Shown here one piece after another: positions 1 through 8,028 of a stretch of 64,000 nt of DNA. Source of the DNA: Chryseobacterium defluvii (GTDB lineage: Bacteria; Bacteroidota; Bacteroidia; Flavobacteriales; Weeksellaceae). A program made the position numbers and the translations under genes. The notes beneath the pieces were generated by a model. That model did not search any database and was not told the origin of the DNA. It worked only from the letters and a program-made list of their open reading frames with translations. The stretch's first letter is position 1, and each line of letters starts with the position of its first letter. Location of the stretch: assembly GCF_003634775.1 (NCBI RefSeq), contig NZ_RBXB01000001.1, forward strand, positions 558,001-622,000, given 5' to 3'.

Positions 1-797
1 TCGTAGGGGTGATTTTTGTAATTATAGCAGGTTTTTATGCCTTGGTTTTTTATAAGCCGTTTGAGAAATTCAGGTTTTTGTTTTTGGGATATATTTTTAC
101 CATAGCCTTATTTTTATTTTTTCAGGCTAAAGATTATTATGCGATAGGTTTATATCCGGTTTATATTGCTTTCGGATCAGTGTATCTGTCTCATCTTTTC
201 GAAAAAAGAAAAAAAATTCTCCAGCCTGTCAGTATTTTAATTCCGGTACTGTTGTTCTTGCCTTTATATAGTGTTGCTTTTCCTAATAAAAGTCCCCAAT
301 ACATTCTCAATCATCAGGAAAAATATAAAAAGCTGGGCCTGCTTCGCTGGGAAGACGGAAAAGATCATTCCTTACCGCAGGATTTTGCCGATATGCAGGG
401 GTGGAAAGAATTGGCCCAAAAAGTTGATAAAGAATTTTCCAAGTTTCCTTATTCTGAAAACACATTGGTACTTTGTGATAATTACGGACAGGCAGGAGCT
501 ATTAATTATTATTCTGTAAAGGGAATAAAAGCCGTATCCTTCAATGCAGATTACATCAATTGGTTTGATTTAAGTGAAAAATATGTCAACCTAATCAGAG
601 TGAAGGAATACTCCGAAGATAAAGAAGATGAACTGGAAGAAACAGGAGCGTTCTTTGAAAACTCTAAAATTGTAGATTCTATCACCAATGCATTTGCCAG
701 AGAAAAGGGGACAAGGATCTTTAGCTTTGCGAAAGCTAATATTGACATTAAAAAAAGAATTCAGGAGGAAATCAATGAACAGAAAAACAGGGATTAA
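1..797 (+). CDS. Membrane glycosyltransferase, GT39/ArnT-like, C-terminal part (5' truncated)
   Basis: The frame is open from the first bases (codon at 3), so the start lies outside the window. The visible part has about four hydrophobic segments, then a soluble tail of about 150 residues. A KDYYAIGLYP motif ends one hydrophobic stretch; this Lys-Tyr-Tyr...Pro pattern is typical of ArnT/PMT_2 (GT39) transferases, which move sugars from polyprenyl-phosphate donors on the periplasmic face. The acceptor cannot be inferred. A GTG at 9 is in frame but is not a credible start because it falls inside the membrane domain. Confidence 0.6.
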   Translation, partial: VGVIFVIIAGFYALVFYKPFEKFRFLFLGYIFTIALFLFFQAKDYYAIGLYPVYIAFGSVYLSHLFEKRKKILQPVSILIPVLLFLPLYSVAFPNKSPQYILNHQEKYKKLGLLRWEDGKDHSLPQDFADMQGWKELAQKVDKEFSKFPYSENTLVLCDNYGQAGAINYYSVKGIKAVSFNADYINWFDLSEKYVNLIRVKEYSEDKEDELEETGAFFENSKIVDSITNAFAREKGTRIFSFAKANIDIKKRIQEEINEQKNRD

Positions 798-843
798 CAG
801 ATAATTAACTCTTCTGCATAGTGATGTATTCTAATTAAATTTT

Positions 844-851
844 TATTTTCG
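844..851 (+). promoter_or_regulatory. Weak -7 box before the beta-lactamase gene
   Basis: TATTTTCG resembles the Bacteroidetes -7 box TAnnTTTG with one mismatch. It ends 5 nt before the ATG at 857. If used, the mRNA would be almost leaderless, or translation would start at the in-frame ATG at 872. The same octamer precedes the GG-leader peptide gene on the other strand at 56311-56318. Confidence 0.3.
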
Positions 852-856
852 TTTTA

Positions 857-1627
857 ATGAAAAGTACTCGTATGAAGATCTTATTCCAAATTTTATTTCT
901 GTTCTTTGCAACCATTATTCTAAGCTGTAATTCTCAAAAATCAGCCGTTGAAAAAGGAAAAATAATGTATAAATCTGATGATTTGGTAATCATCAAACTG
1001 TCTGATAATTTATATCAGCATATTTCATTTTTAAATACTGACTCATTCGGGAAAGTTGAATGCAATGGAATGATTGCAAAAGATGGAAATGAAACTGTGA
1101 TTTTTGATACTCCTTCTGATGATAAAAGTTCTGCGGAACTTATTTCCTGGATTAAGAATGATCTGCATGCCAACATAAATGCTGTGGTTCCAACTCACTT
1201 TCATAACGACTGTGTAGGAGGATTGAAGGAATTTGATAAAAATAATATTCCTTCCTACTCCAATAATAAAACCATTGAACTAGCCAAAGCAGCAGGAGCC
1301 AATGTACCGACTCACGGTTTCGATAATGAATTGACCTTACATGTAGGCAGCCAGAAAGTATATGCAAAATTTTTTGGAGAAGGACATACCAAAGACAACG
1401 TAGTAGGTTATTTCCCTAAAGAAAATGCCGTATTTGGCGGCTGTCTGATTAAAGAGGTAAACGCAACAAAAGGCTATCTTGGTGATGCTAATGTTCAGGC
1501 CTGGTCTGCAACGGTTGAGAAACTAAAGACTCAATATCCTGATGCGAAAATCATTATTCCGGGGCATGGGAAAATAGGAGGGATAGAATTATTGGATTAT
1601 ACGATAAAACTCTTCAAAAATAATTAA
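857..1627 (+). CDS. Subclass B1 metallo-beta-lactamase, lipoprotein
   Basis: This is a zinc beta-lactamase-fold protein of 256 aa. The N-terminus is a lipoprotein signal with lipobox ILSC (Cys24), so it is probably membrane-anchored in the periplasm. All B1 zinc ligands are visible: HFHND (His114, His116, Asp118), GHT (His177), Cys196 in GGCLIKE and His237 in PGHG. The residue after the Asp is Cys, as in CcrA-like enzymes; BlaB- and IND-type sequences have Arg there. From family knowledge it should hydrolyse beta-lactams including carbapenems. Substrate range cannot be read from sequence. An alternative start is ATG 872 (MKILFQ), which gives a more usual signal-peptide N-region. The gene ends tail-to-tail with the Fur-family gene, overlapping by 4 bp. 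Confidence 0.85.
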   Translation: MKSTRMKILFQILFLFFATIILSCNSQKSAVEKGKIMYKSDDLVIIKLSDNLYQHISFLNTDSFGKVECNGMIAKDGNETVIFDTPSDDKSSAELISWIKNDLHANINAVVPTHFHNDCVGGLKEFDKNNIPSYSNNKTIELAKAAGANVPTHGFDNELTLHVGSQKVYAKFFGEGHTKDNVVGYFPKENAVFGGCLIKEVNATKGYLGDANVQAWSATVEKLKTQYPDAKIIIPGHGKIGGIELLDYTIKLFKNN

Positions 1628-1998
1628 GAACAATTTGAACAATATCCGGAAATAAATCCGTTGAAATTTACAGATTGATACCCCTGTGGTAATTTTATAT
1701 CCACTTCATTTGGTAAACATTCGATTTTTCCGCATTGTAAACACCTGAAATGGAAATGATTGTGCTTATGAGCTTTTTCGGAACAATTCACACAAAAAGC
1801 AAAATAAAACTTTCCGTCATCGCTCAAAATTTTATGAATGATTCCGTCATCACAAAAACTGTTAAGGACACGGTAAATGGTGGCCCTGTCTACCGATTCT
1901 CCCAGCTCTTTCTGTAAGGTTTCCTGGCTGACGGCTGATTTAGTTTTCTTTAAAGACTCTAGAATCAATTGCTTTGTTTTTGTGTTTCTCTTAATCAT
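1624..1998 (-). CDS. Fur-family metalloregulator
   Basis: A 124-aa protein with an N-terminal winged helix (VSQETLQKELGES...DRATIYRVLNSF) and a metal-binding C-terminal half. That half has a His-rich HKHNHFHF stretch followed by CLQCGKIEC, and ends in CSNCS, giving two CxxC pairs for a structural zinc. It belongs to the Fur/Zur/PerR family; which metal or signal it senses is not resolved. It is transcribed divergently from the CxxC flavoprotein at 2086, and a long inverted repeat lies between them. Its -7 box ends only 4 nt before the ATG, so the mRNA may be leaderless. Confidence 0.85.
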   Translation of the reverse strand: MIKRNTKTKQLILESLKKTKSAVSQETLQKELGESVDRATIYRVLNSFCDDGIIHKILSDDGKFYFAFCVNCSEKAHKHNHFHFRCLQCGKIECLPNEVDIKLPQGYQSVNFNGFISGYCSNCS

Positions 1999-2002
1999 AA
2001 TG

Positions 2003-2010
2003 CAAATATA
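2003..2010 (-). promoter_or_regulatory. -7 promoter box of the Fur-family gene
   Basis: On the minus strand this reads TATATTTG, a perfect TAnnTTTG. Only CATT separates it from the ATG at 1998. Since initiation in this phylum is usually a few nt after the box, the transcript likely begins at or next to the start codon. Confidence 0.65.
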
Positions 2011-2014
2011 AAAA

Positions 2015-2043
2015 TTATTATTGCGACATTATCGCATTAATAA
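2015..2043. promoter_or_regulatory. Long inverted repeat, probable Fur-family operator
   Basis: Left arm TTATTATTGCGA (2015-2026), spacer CATTA, right arm TCGCATTAATAA (2032-2043). The arms pair at 11 of 12 positions, with a perfect core TGCGA-5-TCGCA. The repeat sits directly upstream of both divergent -7 boxes (2003-2010 minus, 2053-2060 plus). A bound Fur-family dimer could therefore control its own gene and the flavoprotein gene. Assignment to this regulator is inferred from position. Confidence 0.6.
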
Positions 2044-2052
2044 AAAATGTTT

Positions 2053-2060
2053 TACCTTTG
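2053..2060 (+). promoter_or_regulatory. -7 promoter box of the CxxC flavoprotein gene
   Basis: TACCTTTG matches TAnnTTTG and lies 25 nt before the ATG at 2086, just downstream of the inverted repeat at 2015-2043. Confidence 0.6.
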
Positions 2061-2085
2061 CTGAACAACAGATTAAAAGTTCACT

Positions 2086-2994
2086 ATGGAAAGCAACAAT
2101 TTTGAAGTAATTATAATAGGCGGAAGCTATGCGGGACTTTCTGCGGGAATGGCCTTAGGAAGATCTCTGAGAAATATCCTGATCATTGATAGCGGCAAGC
2201 CATGCAACAGGCAAACTCCACATTCCCATAACTTTATCACCCATGATGGGAAGGCACCGCAAGAAATAAGCTCCATGGCCAAATCGCAGGTAAAGAAATA
2301 TGACACAGTGAAGTTTCATGAAGGTGTTGTGAGAAATGCTTATAAAACTTCAGGAGGTTTTGAAGTTGAAACAGCGTCAGGTGAAAAGTTTAATGCTGGA
2401 AAACTCATCATCGCTACAGGGGTGAATGATATAAAACCTGATATTCCGGGATTTGAAGAATGTTGGGGAATTTCAGTACTGCATTGTCCGTATTGTCATG
2501 GTTATGAAGTGAAAAACGAAACGACGGGAATTCTGGCTAATGGAGATATTGCCTATGAATTCTCAAAAATGATTCTGAACTGGACTAAAGATCTAACGTT
2601 GTTTACCAATGGGAAATCAACCCTTAGCAGTGAACAGGCTGAAAAGCTAATGGATCATCATATTCATATCAATGAAGATGAAATAAAAGAAATAGTACAT
2701 GACAATGGGCAGATTCAAAAAATTGTTTTTAAAAACAATAAGGAAATACCCCTGAAGGCATTGTATGCAAAAATACAGGTGGAACAAAATCTGGATGTTT
2801 CCCATGATCTGGGTTGTGAAATGTCTGAACATGGTCTTATTAAGGCTGATGCTTTTCAAAAAACAACCGTTCCAGGCGTATTTGCCTGCGGAGACAGTAC
2901 AACCATGATGAGGTCTGTGGCCAATGCGGTTGCTCAGGGAAATTTGACAGGTGCGATGGTCAATAAAGAGCTTGTTGATGAAGAATTTAATTAA
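2086..2994 (+). CDS. Thioredoxin reductase-like FAD oxidoreductase with CPYCHGYE motif
   Basis: A 302-aa two-dinucleotide-fold flavoprotein. The FAD site is IIIGGSYAGLSA (about residues 9-20); the second FAD motif is GVFACGDS near the C-terminus. The redox pair Cys134/Cys137 lies in HCPYCHGYE, a form shared with GliT-type dithiol oxidases and some atypical thioredoxin reductases; classic TrxB has CATC. The expected NADPH motif GxGxxA is replaced by GILANGDIAY, so NADPH use is doubtful. It may reduce or oxidise a dithiol substrate. It is the first gene after the Fur-type operator and ends in a hairpin before arsR, so it is probably a separate unit from the arsenic operon. Confidence 0.7.
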   Translation: MESNNFEVIIIGGSYAGLSAGMALGRSLRNILIIDSGKPCNRQTPHSHNFITHDGKAPQEISSMAKSQVKKYDTVKFHEGVVRNAYKTSGGFEVETASGEKFNAGKLIIATGVNDIKPDIPGFEECWGISVLHCPYCHGYEVKNETTGILANGDIAYEFSKMILNWTKDLTLFTNGKSTLSSEQAEKLMDHHIHINEDEIKEIVHDNGQIQKIVFKNNKEIPLKALYAKIQVEQNLDVSHDLGCEMSEHGLIKADAFQKTTVPGVFACGDSTTMMRSVANAVAQGNLTGAMVNKELVDEEFN

Positions 2995-3000
2995 AATAAT

Positions 3001-3031
3001 ATCCTTGTAGCTTAGCTGCAAGGATTTTTTT
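3001..3031 (+). terminator. Rho-independent terminator of the flavoprotein gene
   Basis: Stem arms ATCCTTG (3001-3007) and CAAGGAT (3019-3025) extend inward through AGCT/AGCT and are followed by a run of T. It separates the flavoprotein gene from arsR. Confidence 0.8.
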
Positions 3032-3059
3032 CAGAAAAAATTGGTGATGTAAATTAATT

Positions 3060-3075
3060 ATCGTAATATTGCGAT
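3060..3075. promoter_or_regulatory. ArsR-type operator before arsR
   Basis: The sequence ATCGTAATATTGCGAT is a palindrome with 7 of 8 positions matching. It contains TAATATTG, a one-mismatch -7 box, 20 nt before the arsR ATG. A repressor bound here would block the promoter. A second copy lies at 3437-3452, after arsR. Confidence 0.65.
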
Positions 3076-3091
3076 ATAGATTATCAATAAA

Positions 3092-3418
3092 ATGGGTGCT
3101 ACAAAAACAGACTTCTTTACAGAAAAACAAAATAAGCTCGCAACGATTGCGAAAGCTTTGGGACATCCTGCAAGGATTGCCATTATTGAGTATTTGCTTA
3201 AAGTGAATGATTGTATCTGTGGTGATATTGTGAATGAATTACCATTAGCGCAGCCTACAGTTTCGCAACATTTAAAAGAATTGAAGAATGCAGGATTAAT
3301 CAAAGGGAATATTGAAGGAAACTCCATTTGCTATTGTATTGATGAGAACGCTTTTGAAGATTTAAATGCCTTCTTTACCAAAGTTATTTCTATAGTGAAA
3401 AAGCAAAAATGCTGTTAA
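3092..3418 (+). CDS. arsR: ArsR/SmtB-family metalloregulatory repressor
   Basis: A 108-aa winged-helix protein. LGHPARIAIIEYL and AQPTVSQHLKELKNAGLI form the ArsR helix-turn-helix core. NDCICGDIV supplies an in-helix Cys pair (CxC) placed like the ELCVCDL arsenic site of classical ArsR, and the protein ends in CC. It is the first gene of the arsenic cluster and is flanked by two matching palindromes, so autorepression relieved by arsenite is the natural model. The identity is well supported; inducer specificity is inferred from context. Confidence 0.9.
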   Translation: MGATKTDFFTEKQNKLATIAKALGHPARIAIIEYLLKVNDCICGDIVNELPLAQPTVSQHLKELKNAGLIKGNIEGNSICYCIDENAFEDLNAFFTKVISIVKKQKCC

Positions 3419-3436
3419 AAAATTTTATCAAAGTAT

Positions 3437-3452
3437 ATCGCAATATTGCATT
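3437..3452. promoter_or_regulatory. Second ArsR-type operator
   Basis: ATCGCAATATTGCATT is nearly identical to the palindrome in front of arsR (ATCGTAATATTGCGAT). It lies in the 57-bp gap between arsR and the next gene. It suggests that the arsenic resistance genes have their own repressed promoter in addition to the arsR one. It also overlaps the in-frame TTG at 3446, which argues for the downstream ATG 3476 as the true start of the next gene. Confidence 0.55.
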
Positions 3453-3475
3453 ATAACAATTTAAAAACAAATATT

Positions 3476-3949
3476 ATGAAACTTTCTGAAATCAAAACCA
3501 TTCTGCCAACCTTGGAAAATGTTGAGTTTCAATTGGAAGACGGAAAATTCGTACCTGAGCATTTTCATGTTACTGAAATAGGCATCGTAACCAAGAACTT
3601 TATCGATTGCGGAGGAACCATACGAAAAGAAGAAAAAGCGAATTTTCAGCTATGGGATGCTCATGATTTTGAACACCGCTTAAAACCCGGAAAACTTTTA
3701 CATATTATCAAGCTTTCCGAAGAAAAACTGGGAATCGGGGATTTTGAAATTGAAGTTGAATATCAGGATCAGACTATAGGAAAGTATGACCTGGATTTTA
3801 ATGGTGAAAATTTCGTTTTGAAAAACAAAATGACGGCCTGTTTAGCAAATGATGCCTGTGGAGTACCGTCACAGAAGCAAAAAGTAAACTTAGGAGAACT
3901 TGCTCATCAACAGAATTCATGTTGTGCACCCGATTCAGGATGCTGTTAA
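3476..3949 (+). CDS. DUF6428-like Cys-rich protein of arsenic operons
   Basis: A 157-aa protein; the ATG at 3476 is preferred to the TTG at 3446 because the latter lies within the operator. The body carries HFHVTEIG, FIDCGGTIR and a repeated YDLDF-type beta pattern. I recognise it as a small family found next to arsR and arsC in Bacteroidetes, but its biochemical role is unknown. The C-terminus is Cys-rich: CLANDACG, then CCAPDSGCC at the end. Those six cysteines could bind arsenite or another soft metal; that is inference. Confidence 0.7.
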   Translation: MKLSEIKTILPTLENVEFQLEDGKFVPEHFHVTEIGIVTKNFIDCGGTIRKEEKANFQLWDAHDFEHRLKPGKLLHIIKLSEEKLGIGDFEIEVEYQDQTIGKYDLDFNGENFVLKNKMTACLANDACGVPSQKQKVNLGELAHQQNSCCAPDSGCC

Positions 3950-3970
3950 ATTTTAACTAAACTATTAAAA

Positions 3971-4582
3971 ATGAACGTGTCATTAACAGAACTTATTGAG
4001 AACATCCTTATTCAGCCGATAGATGAAGGGCGGAAGAACATTCTTCAACCGTTGATAGATTTTATACAATGTAAAATTGAAGAAAAGAAGCCGGTAAATA
4101 TCAATTTTATATGCACTCATAATTCCCGCCGGAGTCACTTTTCCCAAATCTGGGCTCAAACCGCATCTTCATATTTTAATGTTCCTGACGTACAGTGTTA
4201 CTCAGGAGGGACAGAAGTCACGGCTTTATTCCACAAAGTTGCTGAAACATTAGCAGCGCAAGGATTTACTGTTTTTAAAATCTCAGATACTGAAAATCCG
4301 GTTTATGCAATTAAATACGCGGAAGACAGACATCCTGTAATAGGTTTTTCTAAAAAATATGATCATCCTTTTAATCCTGCCGGAGATTTTGCAGCTGTTA
4401 TGACCTGTTCACAAGCGGATGATGGCTGTCCTTTCATTGCGGGAGCAGATCAACGTATCCCTATTACTTTTGAAGATCCTAAAGGGTCTGACGGAACTTC
4501 TTTCCAGGATCAGGTATACAAAGAAAGAAGCTTGCAAATCGCAGCAGAAATGGTATACGTTTTCTCACAGATAAAAAAATAG
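3971..4582 (+). CDS. arsC: Arsenate reductase, thioredoxin-coupled LMW-phosphatase type
   Basis: A 203-aa protein of the low-molecular-weight tyrosine phosphatase fold. The P-loop is CTHNSRRS and a downstream redox pair sits in TCSQADDGCP. The two downstream cysteines are seven positions apart, as in the Cys82/Cys89 pair of the S. aureus-type ArsC, giving the complete three-cysteine relay with the P-loop Cys. It should reduce arsenate to arsenite, which the ACR3 pump two genes on would export. The N-terminal 50 residues before the P-loop are an extension relative to the minimal enzyme. The gene is 21 bp after the Cys-rich protein, in the same operon. Confidence 0.85.
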   Translation: MNVSLTELIENILIQPIDEGRKNILQPLIDFIQCKIEEKKPVNINFICTHNSRRSHFSQIWAQTASSYFNVPDVQCYSGGTEVTALFHKVAETLAAQGFTVFKISDTENPVYAIKYAEDRHPVIGFSKKYDHPFNPAGDFAAVMTCSQADDGCPFIAGADQRIPITFEDPKGSDGTSFQDQVYKERSLQIAAEMVYVFSQIKK

Positions 4583-4583
4583 A

Positions 4584-5075
4584 ATGAAAATAGCAGTAAT
4601 AGAACAAAAACATTATCCTGAAATAGCAGGAATATATGAGCAGGGAATCCGTACAGGAATTGCCACCTTTGAAACCACAGTTCCTAATTGGGAGGCTTGG
4701 AATGAAAGCAGGCTTCCTCACAGCAGGCTGATTGCAGTTGATGGTGAGGAGATATTAGGATGGGCTGCTCTTTCTAAGGTCAGTAGCCGTTGTGTATACG
4801 AAGGTGTGGCGGAAGTGAGTGTCTATGTATCGGAAGCCCACAGAGGAAAAGGGGTTGGGAAATTTTTAATGGAAAGCTTGATACAAGAAAGCGAATCTAA
4901 TGGAATATGGACCCTGCAGTCCGGGATGTTTCCGGAAAATGAAGCTACTATAGCTCTACACAAGAAAAATGGGTTCAGAATCATTGGCTATCGTGAAAAA
5001 ATTGGCAAGCTGGCCGGAATATGGAGAGATAGTGTTATAATGGAAAGACGAAGTAAAACAATAGGAATAGATTAA
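4584..5075 (+). CDS. GNAT N-acetyltransferase of the ArsN/phosphinothricin acetyltransferase type
   Basis: A 163-aa single-domain acetyltransferase. The acetyl-CoA loop is [14 protein letters not shown], and the closing [18 protein letters not shown]...WRDSVIMER pattern is typical of the PAT/BAR-like group. Members in ars operons are called ArsN and are linked to organoarsenical (arsinothricin-type) detoxification. The gene begins one base after the arsC stop, so it is co-translated within the arsenic operon. Substrate is inferred from context only. Confidence 0.75.
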   Translation: MKIAVIEQKHYPEIAGIYEQGIRTGIATFETTVPNWEAWNESRLPHSRLIAVDGEEILGWAALSKVSSRCVYEGVAEVSVYVSEAHRGKGVGKFLMESLIQESESNGIWTLQSGMFPENEATIALHKKNGFRIIGYREKIGKLAGIWRDSVIMERRSKTIGID

Positions 5076-5079
5076 CCAT

Positions 5080-6114
5080 ATGCAGCCTAAATTAAAATTC
5101 CTTGATCGATACTTGACCCTATGGATTTTTCTGGCAATGTCAGCCGGTGTGGCTTTAGGGTATGGATTTCCTGAAATGTCGAAGGTTACGAACAGTCTTT
5201 CCGTTGGTACTACAAATATTCCTTTGGCGGTTGGACTCATCCTGATGATGTATCCTCCTTTGGCAAAGGTAGATTATACATTACTGCCTCAGGTATTTAA
5301 AGATAAAAAAGTATTATCCATTTCACTACTATTAAACTGGGTGATAGGTCCGGTACTCATGTTCATATTGGCAATCCTGTTCCTTAGAAATGAACCGGAT
5401 TATATGGTAGGCTTAATTCTGATCGGCTTAGCAAGATGCATTGCTATGGTAATTGTATGGAATGATCTGGCAAAAGGGAATCGGGAATATGCCGCTTTAC
5501 TGGTGGCTCTCAATAGTGTTTTTCAGATGCTCTCTTATAGCTTTTTGGTTTGGTTATTTATTAATGTATTACCAAAACAACTTGGTTGGGGGAACTTTAG
5601 CGTATCTGTACCAATGGGGGATGTCGTTAAGAGTGTAATCATTTATTTGGGAATACCATTTGTAGGCGGTTTTTTGTCACGGTATTTTCTTGTAAGGTTA
5701 AAAGGAAAAGAATGGTATAACAGAAAATTCATTCCTGTACTATCTCCTGTTACCTTATATGCATTATTATTTACCATTGTTCTTATGTTTAGTCTGAAAG
5801 GAGATAAAATATTGGAATTGCCGATGGATGTGATAAAGGTAGCCATTCCGCTGACCATCTACTTTATCATCATGTTTTTTACCAGTTTTTTTATAAGCAA
5901 ACTCATGAAAGTCCCGTATGACAAGAATGCTTCAATCGCATTTACTGCTACAGGAAATAATTTTGAGCTGGCTATTGCCGTTTCCATTGCTGTTTTTGGA
6001 ATACATTCATCTCAGGCATTTGTAGGAGTAATAGGTCCATTAGTAGAAGTTCCGGTATTGATTGTATTAGTCAAAATAAGTCTGTATCTTAAGAAAAAAT
6101 ATGAACGGGTATAG
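5080..6114 (+). CDS. acr3: ACR3-family arsenite efflux permease
   Basis: A 344-aa membrane protein with about ten hydrophobic segments. The signature [14 protein letters not shown] contains the conserved transport Cys of the ACR3 family, and [20 protein letters not shown] is the second broken-helix motif. It exports arsenite across the inner membrane, completing the reduction-plus-efflux system with arsC. It starts 4 bp after the GNAT stop. It is the last gene of the arsenic operon; no strong hairpin was seen after it. Confidence 0.9.
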   Translation: MQPKLKFLDRYLTLWIFLAMSAGVALGYGFPEMSKVTNSLSVGTTNIPLAVGLILMMYPPLAKVDYTLLPQVFKDKKVLSISLLLNWVIGPVLMFILAILFLRNEPDYMVGLILIGLARCIAMVIVWNDLAKGNREYAALLVALNSVFQMLSYSFLVWLFINVLPKQLGWGNFSVSVPMGDVVKSVIIYLGIPFVGGFLSRYFLVRLKGKEWYNRKFIPVLSPVTLYALLFTIVLMFSLKGDKILELPMDVIKVAIPLTIYFIIMFFTSFFISKLMKVPYDKNASIAFTATGNNFELAIAVSIAVFGIHSSQAFVGVIGPLVEVPVLIVLVKISLYLKKKYERV

Positions 6115-6182
6115 ATTGAATATTCATTCGGGACGAAGAAAAAATCATATTTATATATACTGAAATCTCGTTGGAAATTCCG

Positions 6183-6190
6183 TACATTTG
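6183..6190 (+). promoter_or_regulatory. -7 promoter box of glyA
   Basis: TACATTTG matches TAnnTTTG, 28 nt before the glyA ATG at 6219. Confidence 0.6.
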
Positions 6191-6218
6191 GGGTGGAAAA
6201 TCTTTAAAATTATATTAG

Positions 6219-7484
6219 ATGGACATTATTTTCGACCTTATTGAAAAAGAAAGACAAAGACAATCCCATGGATTAGAGCTTATTGCATCAGAAAACTTTG
6301 TTTCTGAAAATGTAATGAAAGCAATGGGGAGCGTACTGACTAACAAATATGCAGAAGGATACCCTGGGAAAAGATATTACGGAGGGTGTGAAGTAGTAGA
6401 TGAGGTTGAAACTTTAGCCATCAATAGGGCAAAAGAGCTTTTTGGTGTTGATTACGCCAACGTGCAGCCACATTCTGGCTCTCAGGCCAATGCAGCTATT
6501 TATCTTGCAGTTTTGAAGCCCGGAGATAAAATTATGGGAATGGACCTTTCTATGGGAGGGCACCTTACTCATGGCTCTGCAGTTAACTTCTCAGGAATCC
6601 AGTATGATGTTGTTTCTTACGGAGTACAGCAGGAAACCGGCTTGATCGATTATGATCAGATGAGAGAAGTTGCCCTAAGAGAAAAACCTAAAATGATCAT
6701 TGCAGGATTCTCTGCATACTCAAGAGATCTGGATTACGCTAAATTCAGGGAAGTTGCTGATGAAGTAGGAGCTACACTTTGGGCAGACATTGCCCACCCT
6801 GCAGGTTTAGTGGCGAAAGGATTGTTAAATTCTCCTTTTGATCACTGTCATGTGGTAACCACAACTACTCATAAAACGCTAAGAGGCCCTAGAGGAGGAA
6901 TGATTCTTATGGGCAAAGATTTTGAAAACACCTATGGCCATAAAACACCTAAAGGAGAAATCAAAATGATGAGCCAGGTGTTGGACGGAGCTGTTTTTCC
7001 TGGAATTCAGGGAGGTCCTCTTGAGCATGTTATCGCAGCTAAAGCGGTTGCTTTCGGGGAAGCTTTGGATATTCAGTTTGAAACCTATGCGAAACAAGTC
7101 CGTTCTAATGCTCAGGCATTGTCAAAAGCTATGATCAACAGAGGTTTCGATATTGTAAGTGGAGGAACAGATAATCACTTAATGCTTGTAGACCTAAGAA
7201 ATAAAGGAGTAAACGGGAAAGAAACCGAAAAAGCCTTAGTTCTTGCTGATATTACATGTAATAAAAATATGGTTCCTTTTGATGATAAATCACCGTTCAC
7301 AACTTCCGGAATCAGATTAGGAACTGCGGCTATCACAACAAGAGGCCTGAAAGAACAGGATATGGAAACTATCGCTGAATTGATCTCGGAAGTAGTTGAC
7401 AATCTTAAAAATGAAGAGGTAATTGCATCTGTTAGAAAAAGAGTTAATGAATTAATGGAAGGGAAAGCATTATTCAACTATTAA
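6219..7484 (+). CDS. glyA: Serine hydroxymethyltransferase
   Basis: A 421-aa PLP enzyme that interconverts serine and glycine with tetrahydrofolate. [24 protein letters not shown] and the PLP-lysine motif [14 protein letters not shown] are all present, and the length is normal for the family. Monocistronic: its own -7 box lies upstream and a hairpin terminator downstream. Confidence 0.97.
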   Translation: MDIIFDLIEKERQRQSHGLELIASENFVSENVMKAMGSVLTNKYAEGYPGKRYYGGCEVVDEVETLAINRAKELFGVDYANVQPHSGSQANAAIYLAVLKPGDKIMGMDLSMGGHLTHGSAVNFSGIQYDVVSYGVQQETGLIDYDQMREVALREKPKMIIAGFSAYSRDLDYAKFREVADEVGATLWADIAHPAGLVAKGLLNSPFDHCHVVTTTTHKTLRGPRGGMILMGKDFENTYGHKTPKGEIKMMSQVLDGAVFPGIQGGPLEHVIAAKAVAFGEALDIQFETYAKQVRSNAQALSKAMINRGFDIVSGGTDNHLMLVDLRNKGVNGKETEKALVLADITCNKNMVPFDDKSPFTTSGIRLGTAAITTRGLKEQDMETIAELISEVVDNLKNEEVIASVRKRVNELMEGKALFNY

Positions 7485-7505
7485 TATTTACCAAATTGAT
7501 ATAAT

Positions 7506-7535
7506 AAGAATGGGCGTAAGCTCATTCTTTTTTTG
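7506..7535 (+). terminator. Rho-independent terminator of glyA
   Basis: Arms AAGAATGGGC (7506-7515) and GCTCATTCTT (about 7520-7529) pair at 9 of 10 positions and run into a T tract ending just before the recX start at 7541. Confidence 0.75.
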
Positions 7536-7540
7536 TAATC

Positions 7541-7999
7541 ATGGATAAAAAATCTTTTACTTTTGAAGAAATTAAACAGAAGCTGGTTCATTATTGCGTG
7601 TATCAGGATCGCTGTCATGCAGAAGTAGAGCAGAAAATGAAAGAATTTTTGCTGATTCCGGAAGCAAAGGAGGAAATTTTTTTATACCTCATACAGGAAA
7701 ATTATTTGAATGAAGAAAGATTTACAAGAAGCTATATCAGAGGTAAGTTTTACATCAAACATTGGGGGCGGAACAAAATCCGGATCAATTTGAAACAGAA
7801 ACAAGTTTCTGAGAAGCTGATCGAAAAATGCTTTGATGAAATTGATGAAAGAGATTATGAAAAAACTTTGAGAAAAATTTTTGATGATTATTATTCAAAA
7901 CAGAATGGATTAAAGGAATACCAGAAGAAATCCAAGACTATAAAATATTTGATGAGTAAAGGTTTTGAATATGAGAAAATAAATGATATTTTTGAATAA
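7541..7999 (+). CDS. recX: RecX-family regulatory protein
   Basis: A 152-aa helical protein matching RecX, which binds RecA filaments and limits their activity. The conserved block NYLNEERFTRSYIRGKFYIKHWG...KI is the RecX core, and the three-helix repeat continues through DYEKTLRKI and YLMSKGFEYEKI. recA is not in this window. It lies directly after the glyA terminator and before the polysaccharide locus. Confidence 0.85.
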   Translation: MDKKSFTFEEIKQKLVHYCVYQDRCHAEVEQKMKEFLLIPEAKEEIFLYLIQENYLNEERFTRSYIRGKFYIKHWGRNKIRINLKQKQVSEKLIEKCFDEIDERDYEKTLRKIFDDYYSKQNGLKEYQKKSKTIKYLMSKGFEYEKINDIFE

Positions 8000-8028
8000 C
8001 ACAAAATGATGTAAATAATAATAAACAA

